From contig NZ_JAGEOJ010000008.1 in NCBI RefSeq assembly GCF_017573505.1, positions 62,001 through 126,000 on the forward strand: DNA of 64,000 bases, in the 5' to 3' direction. A program made the translations under genes and the position numbers. The notes beneath the pieces were generated by a model. The model searched no databases and had not been told where the DNA came from. It worked only from the letters and a program-made list of their open reading frames with translations. This document shows, piece by piece, positions 1 through 8,700 of the stretch. Each line of letters opens with the position of its first letter. The first letter of the stretch is position 1. This stretch comes from Actinomadura barringtoniae (GTDB lineage: Bacteria; Actinomycetota; Actinomycetes; Streptosporangiales; Streptosporangiaceae).

Positions 1-165
1 GGCGTCCTGCCGCACGATGCCGCAGAGGATCTTGACCAGGGTGGACTTGCCCGCGCCGTTCTCCCCCACCAGGCCGTGCACCTGGCCGCGCTCCAGCGCG
101 ATGCCCGCGCCGTTCAGCGCGTGCACCCCGCCGAAGCGCTTCACGAGTCCGGTCGCGGTCAGCAT
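1..165 (-). CDS. Sugar-type ABC transporter ATP-binding protein (N-terminal fragment)
   Basis: Only the first 55 residues lie in the window; the gene runs off the left edge. The Walker A motif GENGAGKST is at residues 34-42, after the usual short beta-strand lead ([16 protein letters not shown]). This is the first ATPase half of an RbsA/MglA-like double-ATPase subunit that powers uptake with the binding protein and permease encoded just upstream. The ATG is 1 base after the stop of the binding-protein gene, and an AGGAGG-like site lies in the end of that gene, so the two are co-translated. The full length and second ATPase half cannot be seen. Confidence 0.85.
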   Translation of the reverse strand, partial: MLTATGLVKRFGGVHALNGAGIALERGQVHGLVGENGAGKSTLVKILCGIVRQDA

Positions 166-166
166 C

Positions 167-1234
167 TCAGCGGGCCTCCTTCAGCGGCTTGATCCCGGCC
201 TGCACGTTGGCCAGCAGCTTGTCGATCTGCGGCTTGTACCAGGTGTACGCGGCCTCCGGCGAGGTCTCACGCTGGATGATCTGGTCCACGTTGGCGGAGG
301 TCACCGCGAGGCCCGGCATGACGAACCAGCCCTCCGGCAGCTTGCCGCCCTCCCGGACGGTCTTGCCGAGCACGGCCTGGGCGACGTAGCCCTTGAGGAA
401 GTGCTCGGGGTCGATGCCGACGAAGTTGGTGCCCTTCTTGACCGCGTCCAGCGACTTCGGGTCGACGTCGAACGCGGCGGTCAGGTACTTCCCCTTCTCC
501 TGTTCCTTGATCTTGGCGAGGTCGTAGCTGTCGGCGTCGCCCACACCGAGGAAGGCCAGCGCACCCGGGTTGGCGTGCACGAGCGATTGCCAGGCGCCGT
601 AGTTCTGCGCGGGATCGCTGTAGGTCTGGAACGGGCCGACCACCTTGATCCCGGGGGCCTGCTGCGCGAGTGTCTCCTTGATGCCGCGCGCACGGCTGTC
701 CAGGACCGGCGTGCCGGGGTTGGGCACGCCGACCACCACGGTCCCCTTGGCGTCCTTGCCGAGCTTCTTCACCGTCTCGGACGCCAGCAGCGCGCCCAGC
801 GCGTAGTTGTCGTTGCCGACGTAGAACTCCACCTTGCTGCCGTCGGTCGGCGCGGTGTCCAGCGCCACGATCGGGGTGCCCTTGTCGACGGCCTGCGCGG
901 CCGGGCGGGTGAACAGCGGCGGCGCGAGGTTCTCCAGCACGACGCCGTCGGGATGGGTCACGGTGAGGTTCTGGAACAGCTGGACCTCGGCGGGCCCGTC
1001 GGTGTTGGGCGGGCCGACGACCTTGTAGTCGATGTTGCCCGCGTGCTGCGCCGCGGTCTGCGCGCCCTGGTACATCGAGCGCGCGAAGTTGAGGCTGTAG
1101 TTGGCGACCGCGATGCCCATCTTGAGCTTCTCGTTCTTCTTCCCCGACCCCGAGGAGTCGCCGCACGCGGCCGTTGCGGCGAGGGTCAGGGCGAGCGCGG
1201 CCGACAACGCGGCTCGCGGGCGACGGCGGAACAT
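167..1234 (-). CDS. Sugar-type ABC transporter substrate-binding lipoprotein
   Basis: A 355-residue solute-binding protein of the periplasmic-binding-protein-4 (ribose/autoinducer) type. The N-terminus is an Arg-rich, hydrophobic lipoprotein signal ending LAATAAC with the lipidated Cys at residue 24, followed by a Gly/Ser linker. Two Rossmann-like lobes follow, with typical stretches such as [10 protein letters not shown] and [11 protein letters not shown]. It should be anchored outside the membrane and deliver a small polyol, sugar or related ligand to the permease encoded upstream. It lies between the permease and ATPase genes. The ligand is unknown; the divergent catabolic operon (SDR, GMC oxidase, ThDP decarboxylase) may process what is imported. 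Confidence 0.9.
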   Translation of the reverse strand: MFRRRPRAALSAALALTLAATAACGDSSGSGKKNEKLKMGIAVANYSLNFARSMYQGAQTAAQHAGNIDYKVVGPPNTDGPAEVQLFQNLTVTHPDGVVLENLAPPLFTRPAAQAVDKGTPIVALDTAPTDGSKVEFYVGNDNYALGALLASETVKKLGKDAKGTVVVGVPNPGTPVLDSRARGIKETLAQQAPGIKVVGPFQTYSDPAQNYGAWQSLVHANPGALAFLGVGDADSYDLAKIKEQEKGKYLTAAFDVDPKSLDAVKKGTNFVGIDPEHFLKGYVAQAVLGKTVREGGKLPEGWFVMPGLAVTSANVDQIIQRETSPEAAYTWYKPQIDKLLANVQAGIKPLKEAR

Positions 1235-1288
1235 CGGGACCTCCCGTGACGTCTGGGCCGTTCACCCCGCACGGCCGGAAGTGAAGCC

Positions 1289-2362
1289 TCATCCGCCGCG
1301 CAGGCGGCGGACGGTGGAGCCGACGGCGACCGCGATGAGGATCACGGCGCCGGCGGCGAAGGTCGTCCAGTTGATGGGGACCTCGAAGAACACGAGCGCG
1401 GAGGCGACCACGTTGAAGATCAGCGTGCCGACGGCCGCGCCGATCACCGAGCCGCGCCCGCCCGAGAGCGGGGTGCCGCCGATGATGCAGGCGGCGATCG
1501 CGGTCAGCTCGTAGCCCTGGCCGATCGTCGGGTCGCCCGCGGTGAAGAAGGACAGCGCCAGGACGGCGGCCACCCCCGCCATGAGCCCCGACAGCGCCAG
1601 CGCCGCGATCCGGGTACGGGTCATCGGCAGGCCGGTGAACTCGGCCGCCTCCGGGTTGGAGCCGATGGCGCGCACGCGCGCGCCGAACCGGCCCCGGGTG
1701 AGCACCACGGTCAGCACCACGACCGCCACGGCGAAGACCCACACGGCGGTGGGCACGCCGTACAGGTCCCCGCCGACCTTCACGAACAGCGCGTGTTCGG
1801 CGGGCAGCCCGCCGACCTGCTTGCCGTCCGCGAGCGCGAGCCCGATGCCGCGGAACAGCATCGAGGTCGCGAGGGTGACGATGAACGACGGCAGCCGCAT
1901 CACGGTGGTGACGGCGCCGTTCACGGCGCCGAGCGCCAGCGACATCACCAGGATGACCACGACGGCCAGCCACGGGTCCATCCCGTGGGTGATCAGCACC
2001 GCGCCGGTGACGACCCCCATCGCGAAGAGCCCGCCGACCGACAGGTCCACCTCGCGCATGGCCAGCGGGAACACCATCCCGCAGGCCATGAGCCCGACGT
2101 AGACCGCGTTGTGCGCGGTCGACAGCAGGTTGCCGCTGCGCAGGAACTCCGGGTGCGCGAGCCCCACCCCGAAGACGAGCGCGAGCAGGACGACGATCAC
2201 CACCGTCTCGTCCCGGGCGAGGACGCGCAGACCGCCGCGCCCGCCGCTCAGCAGGCGGGCGCCCGGGCCTTCGCGGCTCGTGGTGGCGGGCGGGGTGACC
2301 GTCCCCGACGTAGTCGGCCCGGGGGGTGTGGGGGGTCGGCCCCCCTCGGGCGATGCTGACAT
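1289..2362 (-). CDS. Ribose-type ABC transporter permease
   Basis: A multi-spanning inner-membrane permease of the RbsC/BPD_transp_2 family, about 357 residues, with roughly eight to ten hydrophobic segments and the family stretch near the second half reading SNPEAAEFTGLP. Three in-frame Met codons (2413, 2374, 2362) could start it and none has a good ribosome site; the innermost is chosen. The N-terminal 45 residues are Pro/Gly/Thr-rich and are partly encoded by a G/C palindromic block that recurs at 10688-10725, so this tail may be an insertion. It is the first gene of the transporter operon and is divergent from the SDR gene at 2467. Confidence 0.85.
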   Translation of the reverse strand: MSASPEGGRPPTPPGPTTSGTVTPPATTSREGPGARLLSGGRGGLRVLARDETVVIVVLLALVFGVGLAHPEFLRSGNLLSTAHNAVYVGLMACGMVFPLAMREVDLSVGGLFAMGVVTGAVLITHGMDPWLAVVVILVMSLALGAVNGAVTTVMRLPSFIVTLATSMLFRGIGLALADGKQVGGLPAEHALFVKVGGDLYGVPTAVWVFAVAVVVLTVVLTRGRFGARVRAIGSNPEAAEFTGLPMTRTRIAALALSGLMAGVAAVLALSFFTAGDPTIGQGYELTAIAACIIGGTPLSGGRGSVIGAAVGTLIFNVVASALVFFEVPINWTTFAAGAVILIAVAVGSTVRRLRGG

Positions 2363-2407
2363 GGTGGCGAGCATGAGACGGCTGTCTACAGGCGGACAAG
2401 CGAGTCG

Positions 2408-2422
2408 TTTCACTCAGCGGAA
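2408..2422. promoter_or_regulatory. Imperfect 15-bp palindrome, candidate IclR-type operator
   Basis: TTTCACT-C-AGCGGAA is an imperfect inverted repeat (10 of 14 arm positions symmetric) in the 100-bp divergent region between the permease and the SDR gene. The IclR-type regulator encoded at 6630 is the natural candidate to bind it. The position and symmetry are seen; the binding is inference. Confidence 0.3.
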
Positions 2423-2466
2423 TGGCCGCCTTGCCCGTGGCCGCGCGGCGGCACAGGCTGCCGCGC

Positions 2467-3195
2467 ATGGAGCGCATCGCGATCGTCACCGGCTCCGCGC
2501 GCGGGCTCGGTCAGGAGTTCGCCCTCGCGCTGGCCGGCCGCGGTCATCTCGTCGCCGGGTTCGACGTCGCCGACCAGGCCGAGACGTCGCGGCGCGTCGG
2601 CGGCGACCGGTTCCACCCGGTGGAGGTGGACGTCACCGATCCCGTCGCGGTCGGCAAGGCGGTCGCGGAGGTCGCCGGGTACTTCGGCGGCCTGCACATC
2701 GTGGTGAACAACGCCGGGATCTACCCGCCGATCCCGTTCGAGGAGACCACGCTCGAGGACTGGCGCCGCATCATGCGGCTGAACCTGGAGGGCCCGTTCC
2801 TGGTGACGCAGGCGGCGCTGCCGCACCTGCGGGCCGCGCGCTGGGGCCGGATCGTCAACATCGTCTCGGCCGTCGTCTTCCTCGGCCCGCCCGACCTGGT
2901 GGCGTACACGACGTCCAAGGCCGGCCTGGTCGGCTTCACGCGGGCGCTGGCGAGCGAGGTCGGCGGCGAGGGCATCACGGTGAACGCGATCTCGCCCGGC
3001 CTCACCCGGACCGAGACCGCCGCGCGCAGCACCGGCGCGGACGGCGGGTTCGAGCGCGTACGGGAGCTGCAGGCGGTGCCCGCGCAGGAGATGCCCGGCG
3101 ACCTGGTCTCGACGCTGCTGTACGTGTGCGACGAGGGCAGCGGGTTCCTGACCGGCCAGACCATCAACGTCGACGGCGGATCGGCCAAGCACTGA
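2467..3195 (+). CDS. SDR-family NAD(P)-dependent oxidoreductase
   Basis: A classical short-chain dehydrogenase/reductase of 242 residues. The cofactor motif TGSARGLG is at residues 8-15, NNAG at 81-84, and the catalytic Ser134, Tyr147 and Lys151 form the S-Y-x3-K site. The C-terminus ends with the usual GQTINVDGG. It probably oxidises or reduces a secondary alcohol. The start MERIAIVTG is chosen because the nucleotide fold begins directly after it; an upstream in-frame GTG would add an Ala/Arg tail. It heads the operon with the GMC oxidase, ThDP decarboxylase and IclR regulator. The substrate is unknown. Confidence 0.85.
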   Translation: MERIAIVTGSARGLGQEFALALAGRGHLVAGFDVADQAETSRRVGGDRFHPVEVDVTDPVAVGKAVAEVAGYFGGLHIVVNNAGIYPPIPFEETTLEDWRRIMRLNLEGPFLVTQAALPHLRAARWGRIVNIVSAVVFLGPPDLVAYTTSKAGLVGFTRALASEVGGEGITVNAISPGLTRTETAARSTGADGGFERVRELQAVPAQEMPGDLVSTLLYVCDEGSGFLTGQTINVDGGSAKH

Positions 3196-3211
3196 GGATT
3201 CGGGGAGCGTG

Positions 3212-5002
3212 ATGCGGAGCGTACTCAGCCCGGCGGAGGCCGCGGTGCTCGCCGACCTGTGCGAACTGGTGGTGCCCGGCTCCTCGGCGATCGGCCCCGA
3301 GCTCTACATCGAGCTGGCGATCGCGGGCATGCCGCAGCGGACCGAGGACGACCTGCACGCCGCGATCGGGCTGCTCGCCTCGATCACGCGGCCCGAGGCC
3401 CTGGCGCCGCTCACCGCGACGGCGGCGTTCGGGCTGGTGCGGCGGCTGGCGATCGAGGCCTATTACGGCGGGTTCGCGGCGCCCGACCACAGCGGGCCGA
3501 CCGGCTGGGACGAGATCGACTTCAATGCCCCGCAGGCCCGCAGGCTGGCGAGGGACTGGTCGTTCCTGGCCGAGCCCGAGCCCGCCTCCGATCCGCTACC
3601 TGACACGGTCGGCACCGTGGTCGTCGGGTCGGGTGCGGGCGGCGGGCTGGTCGCGGCCGAGCTGGGCAAGAACGGCCACGACGTGCTGGTCATCGAGGCG
3701 GGCGGCCTGCACCAGGCCTCCGAGCACACGCGGTTCGAGCTGGAGGCGCGGCATCGGCTGTGGTGGCCGGCCCGCTTCGCCGACACCGGCGAGGACGACG
3801 AACCGGTCGCGCTGCTGGCCGGGCGCTGCGTGGGCGGGTCGACGGTCATCAACACCAAGGTCGCGATGCGGGCGGCGCCGTCCGACCTCGCGCGGTTCCG
3901 GGCACAGACGGGCCTCGCCGAGGATCTCGACCCCTGGTACGGGCTGGTCGAACGGTGGCTCGGCGTGCGGGAACGCGCCGACTGGACGCCCAGCGTTCAC
4001 CGGCTGCGCGAAGGCCTGCGCACGCTCGGCGCCTCCCTGGAGCCGGTGCGGTCCTACACCGACCACAACTGCACGCGCTGCGGGTCGTGCCTGCAGGGCT
4101 GCCCGACCAACGCCGGCAAGTCGGCGCTCAACACGTTCATCACCCCGGCGCTCGGCCGCGGCGAGATCCGCCTCGCCACCCGGGTCACCGCCGAGAGCCT
4201 GCTCATCGAGGACGGCGCGGTCACGGGCGTGGTCTGCCGCACCTCGCGCGGACGCGAGACCGTGCGGACGCGGACGGTCGTGCTGGCGGCGGGAACGCTG
4301 AACACCCCGCGGATCCTGCTGTCCAGCCCCGGCTTCGACCGCCCGGTGGGCCGCACGCTCGGCCTGCATCCCGCACGCCTGGTGTACGGGCGGTTCGACG
4401 AGCCGCAGGACTGCCACCGCGTCTACCCGATCACCGCGCACTGCCTGGACCGACAGGAGGACTTCGTGCTGGAAGGGACCACCATCCAGGATCCCGTCTC
4501 GTTCGCCGAGAGCCTGGTCGACGAGGCCGGGCGGCCGCTGTGGGGCGAGCGGCTGGCCGCGGCGGCGCGGGCGTACCGGCACTGGGCGGGCGTGCTGGTG
4601 ATGGCCGGCGACGAGAACACCGGCGTGATCGAGCCCGCACTGGACGGCGGCTCGATCGTCACCAAGCGCTTCAGCCGCGCCGAACGCGACCGGATGGACG
4701 AGGGGCTCGCCTTCGCCTCGGCGGCGCTGCGCGCGGCCGGGGCGCGCGAGGTGATCTGGACCGGGCTCAGCACGACGCACATGCAGGGCAGCGTCCCGAT
4801 GGGCGAGGACACGGTGCGGTCGGCGGTCGACTCGTGGGGCCGCAGCCACGACGTGGCCGGGCTGCACGTCGCCGACGGCTCGGTGATCCCCGCGTCGATG
4901 TCGGTGAACCCGTCGCTCACGATCATGGCGCTGGCCGCCCGCGTCGCCGCCGGGCTCGTCCGCGAACACGCCGAGGCGAGCCGCACGGGGGTGCGGCGAT
5001 GA
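3212..5002 (+). CDS. GMC-family FAD-dependent oxidoreductase
   Basis: An FAD-dependent alcohol or sugar oxidoreductase of about 596 residues. A helical N-terminal extension of about 130 residues precedes the dinucleotide motif GSGAGG (139-144) and the acidic strand end VIEAGG. A four-Cys motif C-x2-C-x2-C-x3-C (287-297) follows, as in long-chain alcohol-oxidase-like GMC enzymes. The C-terminal GMC signature contains HMQGSVPMG and ends in GLHVADGSVIPASMSVNPS. GTG 3209 and ATG 3212 both fit; GGGGAG at 3202-3207 is better spaced from the ATG. The stop overlaps the next start as ATGA, implying translational coupling. Confidence 0.85.
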   Translation: MRSVLSPAEAAVLADLCELVVPGSSAIGPELYIELAIAGMPQRTEDDLHAAIGLLASITRPEALAPLTATAAFGLVRRLAIEAYYGGFAAPDHSGPTGWDEIDFNAPQARRLARDWSFLAEPEPASDPLPDTVGTVVVGSGAGGGLVAAELGKNGHDVLVIEAGGLHQASEHTRFELEARHRLWWPARFADTGEDDEPVALLAGRCVGGSTVINTKVAMRAAPSDLARFRAQTGLAEDLDPWYGLVERWLGVRERADWTPSVHRLREGLRTLGASLEPVRSYTDHNCTRCGSCLQGCPTNAGKSALNTFITPALGRGEIRLATRVTAESLLIEDGAVTGVVCRTSRGRETVRTRTVVLAAGTLNTPRILLSSPGFDRPVGRTLGLHPARLVYGRFDEPQDCHRVYPITAHCLDRQEDFVLEGTTIQDPVSFAESLVDEAGRPLWGERLAAAARAYRHWAGVLVMAGDENTGVIEPALDGGSIVTKRFSRAERDRMDEGLAFASAALRAAGAREVIWTGLSTTHMQGSVPMGEDTVRSAVDSWGRSHDVAGLHVADGSVIPASMSVNPSLTIMALAARVAAGLVREHAEASRTGVRR

Positions 5003-6633
5003 GGCCGGCGGAGGCGCTGCTGGAGATCCTGCGCAGCGAGGGCGTGACGCGGATCTTCGGCAACCCGGGCACGACCGAGCTGCCGCTGCTGGAGGCGCTG
5101 GGCGACGCCACCGATCTGACGTACGTCCTCGGCCTGCACGAGGGACCTGTCGTCGCGATGGCCGACGGGTACGCCCGCGCCACCCGGCGGCCCGCGTTCG
5201 TCAACCTGCACATCGCGGCGGGCGTCGCCAACGGGCTGATCGGGATGCTGAACGCCCGCCGCTCGCGCACCCCGATGGTGATCACGGCCGGGCAGCAGGA
5301 CCGGCGGCACCTGCTCCAGGACCCGATGCTCGGCGGCGACGTCGCCGCGATCGGCGCGGCCGGGGTGAAGACGGCGATGGAGGTCCGGCACGCCTACGAC
5401 CTGCCGCTGGTCATGCGCCGGGCGTTCGCCGAGGCGGTGCGGCCGCCCGCCGGCCCGGTGCTGGTGGTGATCCCGATGGACGTGCTGGAGGAGGACGGTG
5501 CGGTGACCGTGCCCGACCGTTCACCCGTACCGGTCCACGGGCGCGCGCCCGCCTCGGAGGTCGGGCGGGCGGCGGCGCTGCTGGCGGCGGCGCGGCGCCC
5601 GGTGATCGTCGCCGGTGACGGGATCGGGCGGGCGGCGGCGAACGGCGAGCTGGTCGAGGTCGCCGAACGGCTCGGCTCGACGGTCTTCCAGCAGCCGATG
5701 TTCGACGGCGTCAACTTCCCCGGCACGCATCCGCTGAACGAGGGCATGCTCGCGCCGCGCAACACCGTGGTCCGCGAGGCGCTCGCGCCCCACGACGTGC
5801 TGCTGCTGGCCGGGTGCCAGGGCTTCAACCCGCACCACTACACGCCGGGGCTCCCGGTGCCCGACGGCCTGGCGATCGTGCAGGTCGACGCCGATCCCGC
5901 CGACATCGGCCGCCACTTCCCGATCGACGTCGGCCTGGTCGGCGACGTCGGCGTCAACCTGCGCGCGGTCGTGGCCGCGCTCGGCGAACAGCCGCCCGAG
6001 GCGAAGGCACGGCTCGAACGCGCCGCCCAGGCCACACGGGACCGCGTCGCCGCGCTCGACCGGCAGGCCCGCGCCGCCTACGGCGACGCGCCGCTGGATC
6101 CGCTGGCCGCCGCGCACGCCATCGCCACCGGGCTGCCCGCCGACGCGGTCGTGGTGGAGGAGGCGATCACGGTCGGCGTGAAGCTCCGCTCGGTGCTGCG
6201 GCAGGACCGTCCCGGCTCCTACGTCCACACGGTCGGCGCCGGGCTCGGCTGGGGCATCGGCGCCGCCGTCGGCACGTCCCTGGCCGACCGTTCACGGCCG
6301 GTGGTGGCGGTGCTCGGCGACGGGTCGGCGATGTTCGGACTGCAGGGCCTCTGGACGGCGGCGCGCCACCGGCTGCCCGTGCTGTTCCTGGTCATGAACA
6401 ACGGCGAGTACCGCACCCTGAAGGACACGATGGACGAACGCAAGCGAACGGGCGTCTACACCGGTCTCGACCTGGGGCCACCGGGACTCGACTGGCTCGC
6501 CGCCGCCGAGCTGTTCGGCCTGGAGGGGCGCCGCGTACAGGACGCCGGAGGCCTGCACGCGCTCGTCGCGGGCGCCGCCGATCTGGGCGGCCCGCTGCTG
6601 GTGGAGGTGCCGGTGACGGCACACGGCCGATGA
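4999..6633 (+). CDS. Thiamine-diphosphate-dependent decarboxylase, benzoylformate-decarboxylase-like
   Basis: A 544-residue enzyme with the three domains of the pyruvate-oxidase/decarboxylase superfamily. The N-terminal Pyr domain contains the activating Glu (about residue 48, in LGLHEGPVV). The Mg-ThDP signature GDGSAM...NN is at about 440-468. The LHEGPVVAMADGYARAT stretch and overall pattern are closest to benzoylformate decarboxylase (MdlC), which converts an aryl 2-oxo acid to an aldehyde. It shares an ATGA overlap with the GMC gene and a similar overlap with the IclR gene. The GMC and SDR partners suggest oxidation of an alpha-hydroxy compound, then decarboxylation; the real substrate is not shown. 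Confidence 0.75.
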   Translation: MRPAEALLEILRSEGVTRIFGNPGTTELPLLEALGDATDLTYVLGLHEGPVVAMADGYARATRRPAFVNLHIAAGVANGLIGMLNARRSRTPMVITAGQQDRRHLLQDPMLGGDVAAIGAAGVKTAMEVRHAYDLPLVMRRAFAEAVRPPAGPVLVVIPMDVLEEDGAVTVPDRSPVPVHGRAPASEVGRAAALLAAARRPVIVAGDGIGRAAANGELVEVAERLGSTVFQQPMFDGVNFPGTHPLNEGMLAPRNTVVREALAPHDVLLLAGCQGFNPHHYTPGLPVPDGLAIVQVDADPADIGRHFPIDVGLVGDVGVNLRAVVAALGEQPPEAKARLERAAQATRDRVAALDRQARAAYGDAPLDPLAAAHAIATGLPADAVVVEEAITVGVKLRSVLRQDRPGSYVHTVGAGLGWGIGAAVGTSLADRSRPVVAVLGDGSAMFGLQGLWTAARHRLPVLFLVMNNGEYRTLKDTMDERKRTGVYTGLDLGPPGLDWLAAAELFGLEGRRVQDAGGLHALVAGAADLGGPLLVEVPVTAHGR

Positions 6634-7445
6634 CGGGGCTTGATCCCGGCGAGGAGTCCGGGGACCATCCGGAGATGAGCGTCCCACGGTCGGTTCTGGC
6701 GCGCGGCCTGATGCTGCTGGACGCCTTCACCCCCGCCGATGTCGAGCTGTCCCTGTCGGAGCTGGCGACGCGGACGGGCCTGCCCAAGACGACCGCGTAC
6801 CGGCTGCTCGGCGAGCTGGTGACGTGGGGCGCGCTGGAACGCACGCCGTCCGGTTACCGGCTCGGCATGCGACTGTTCATGCTCGGCCAGCGCGTCTCCC
6901 GGTCGCGCGGGCTGCGCGAGGCGGCGCTGCCCTACCTGGAGGATCTGTACGAGGCGACGCACGAGAACATCCATCTCTGCGTTCCCGACGGCGTGCACAC
7001 GCTGTTCCTGGAGAAGGTCAGCGGGCGCCGCTCGACGCCGATCATCTCCCGTGTCGGCGGGCGGCTCCCCGCGTACTGCACGGCGACGGGCAAGCTGTTC
7101 CTGGCGTTCGGCCCGCCGGACGGGCTGCGCAGCGTGCTGGCCGCCGGGCTGACCCGGCACACCTCGCACACGATCGCCATGCCCGGCCTACTCCGCCAGG
7201 AGCTGGAGCGCACGCTCGAACGGGGCTACGGCATCAACCGCGAGGAGTCGGAGGCGGGTGTCTCGGCGGTCGCCGCGCCGGTCTACGACCATCGGCGCCG
7301 GGTCATCGCCGCCGTCTCGATCACCGGCCAGTCGGCCCGGCTGGACCTGCCCCGGCTGGCTCCGGCGGTCCGTACGGCCGCGCTCGGAGTCTCCCGCGAG
7401 CTGGTGCACGCGGCGGCGGTCGGGACGCTCGTCCTGCCGAACTAG
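6630..7445 (+). CDS. IclR-family transcriptional regulator
   Basis: A 271-residue regulator with an N-terminal winged HTH (LSLSELATRTGLPKTTAYRLLGELVTWGALER, in two halves around residues 40-70) and the C-terminal IclR effector domain, which contains the typical YCTATGKLFLAF and ESEAGVSAVAAPV stretches. The ATG at 6630 overlaps the decarboxylase stop; a second Met at 6675 gives a shorter protein that also covers the whole HTH. As last gene of the operon it probably controls its own operon and the divergent transporter in response to the substrate. Confidence 0.85.
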   Translation: MTGLDPGEESGDHPEMSVPRSVLARGLMLLDAFTPADVELSLSELATRTGLPKTTAYRLLGELVTWGALERTPSGYRLGMRLFMLGQRVSRSRGLREAALPYLEDLYEATHENIHLCVPDGVHTLFLEKVSGRRSTPIISRVGGRLPAYCTATGKLFLAFGPPDGLRSVLAAGLTRHTSHTIAMPGLLRQELERTLERGYGINREESEAGVSAVAAPVYDHRRRVIAAVSITGQSARLDLPRLAPAVRTAALGVSRELVHAAAVGTLVLPN

Positions 7446-7462
7446 AGGCGAAACCGGGGCGA

Positions 7463-7481
7463 AACCGAACTAGATTCGGTT
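7463..7481. repeat. 7-bp-arm inverted repeat before the 7485 gene
   Basis: AACCGAA-CTAGA-TTCGGTT is a perfect inverted repeat that ends 3 bases before the GTG at 7485. It could be an operator or a small hairpin shielding the start; the position is seen, the role is not. Confidence 0.4.
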
Positions 7482-7484
7482 ATC

Positions 7485-8225
7485 GTGGCGAACGTGGACA
7501 TCCTCGATGATCTCGCCGCCGAATACGCCGCCCTGGATTCGGTGCTCTCCGGCCTCACCCCGGACCTGTGGGCCCGCCCCTCCCTCGCCGACGGCTGGTC
7601 GGTCGCCGATGTGATCCTGCACCTGGCCCAGTCCGAGGAACTCGTGCTGGCCTCGGTCTCCTCACAGGCACAGCACAACTTCCGTGACGGTGACAACGAC
7701 CTCGACGACGTCATGGACCGCGCGGTGGCCTCCGAACGCGGCGCGTCCGGCGCCGACATACTCGCGCGCTGGCGCAAGGCCTCCAGCGAGGTGCACGCGA
7801 CGCTGAGCGCCTGCCCTCCCGGCGAGAAGATCGCCTGGGCGACCGTTCCGCTCCCGCCCCGCACGCTCGCGACGACCCGGCTGGCCGAGCACTGGGCGCA
7901 CGCGCTGGACGTCACGGTGCCACTGGGCATCGACTACCCCGACACCGCGCGGCTGTGGCACATCGCGCGCCTCGGCCAGCGCACGCTGCCGTACGCGTTC
8001 ACGGTGGCGGGCGAGGAGGGCGGCCCGGTGCACTGCAAGCTCACCGGTCCGGACGGCGAGGAGTGGGAGTTCGGCGACGCGGACGCGCCGTCGGTCATCA
8101 GCGGCCCCGCGGGCGAGTTCTGCCGGGTCGGCGCGCGCCGCGTCGCCCCCGAGGACACCACGCTCAGCGCGATCGGCCCGCACGCGGCCACCGCGCTGCG
8201 CGTGCTGCGCAACTACGCGGTCTGA
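7485..8225 (+). CDS. DinB/mycothiol-isomerase-like metal-binding protein (TIGR03084-type)
   Basis: A 246-residue protein starting at GTG. The N-terminal four-helix DinB/MDMPI-type bundle contains ADGWSVADVILHLAQSE and, later, RLAEHWAHALDV, which provide the His residues of the metal site in this superfamily. The C-terminal half is a small alpha/beta domain as in mycothiol-dependent maleylpyruvate isomerase relatives. Members are thought to use mycothiol, but this subgroup has no settled reaction. It stands alone, behind a 7-bp-arm inverted repeat. Confidence 0.7.
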   Translation: MANVDILDDLAAEYAALDSVLSGLTPDLWARPSLADGWSVADVILHLAQSEELVLASVSSQAQHNFRDGDNDLDDVMDRAVASERGASGADILARWRKASSEVHATLSACPPGEKIAWATVPLPPRTLATTRLAEHWAHALDVTVPLGIDYPDTARLWHIARLGQRTLPYAFTVAGEEGGPVHCKLTGPDGEEWEFGDADAPSVISGPAGEFCRVGARRVAPEDTTLSAIGPHAATALRVLRNYAV

Positions 8226-8239
8226 CGACCGCGCGTCAC

Positions 8240-8267
8240 GTGACTTTGTCGTCACTGACGGTAATAT
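8240..8267 (+). promoter_or_regulatory. Candidate leaderless promoter of the SSI gene
   Basis: GTGACT (8240-8245) and TAATAT (8262-8267) are 16 bp apart. The -10 ends 6 bases before the ATG at 8274, and no ribosome site is present. This geometry predicts a transcript beginning at or next to the start codon. Confidence 0.45.
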
Positions 8268-8273
8268 TCGATC

Positions 8274-8681
8274 ATGAGCAAAGTGCTGACCTGCGCCGCG
8301 GCGGCGGCGATCGCCTGCCTGACGGTGGCGTCCGCGACGGCGGCCGCCACCGCGGCCGGGACGCCGCGCGGAGACCTGCAACTGTGGGCCTCGCGCGGGG
8401 AGTCGTTCAGCGAGAACACCGCCACGGTCATGCTGCAGTGCTCGCCTGACTCGGGCGACCACCCGAAGGCCAGGGACGCCTGTGCGGCGATCACGAAGGC
8501 GGGCGGCGAGTTCGAGGCGATGAACGGGAGCGGGATCTGCACCCGGGAGTACGCCCCGATCACGGTCGCGGCGCTGGGCACCTGGGACGGCCGGCAGGTC
8601 AGCTTCTCCAAGAGCTACGCCAACCGCTGCGAGATGCGGAACGCGACCGGCGCCGTCTTCGCCTTCGGCCCCGGAGCTTGA
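8274..8681 (+). CDS. Secreted subtilisin inhibitor-like protein (SSI family)
   Basis: A 135-residue precursor with an Ala-rich Sec signal (about 1-28) and an SSI domain. Diagnostic features are the Cys-rich first half with CSPDSGDHPKARDACAAI, the reactive-site region GSGICTREYAPITV, and the C-terminal FSKSYANRCEMRNATG...VFAF. Four Cys residues are placed for the two SSI disulfides. It should inhibit secreted subtilisin- or trypsin-like proteases; the P1 residue is probably in the SGICTREY loop. The transcript appears leaderless. Confidence 0.9.
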   Translation: MSKVLTCAAAAAIACLTVASATAAATAAGTPRGDLQLWASRGESFSENTATVMLQCSPDSGDHPKARDACAAITKAGGEFEAMNGSGICTREYAPITVAALGTWDGRQVSFSKSYANRCEMRNATGAVFAFGPGA

Positions 8682-8700
8682 GGTCTAGGAGCCTGAACGC

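Noticed and set aside
267-2489. A 740-codon minus-strand frame through the transporter genes
   Set aside because: It is out of frame with the permease and binding protein, Arg/Gly-rich, and without motifs; both real genes have clear families.
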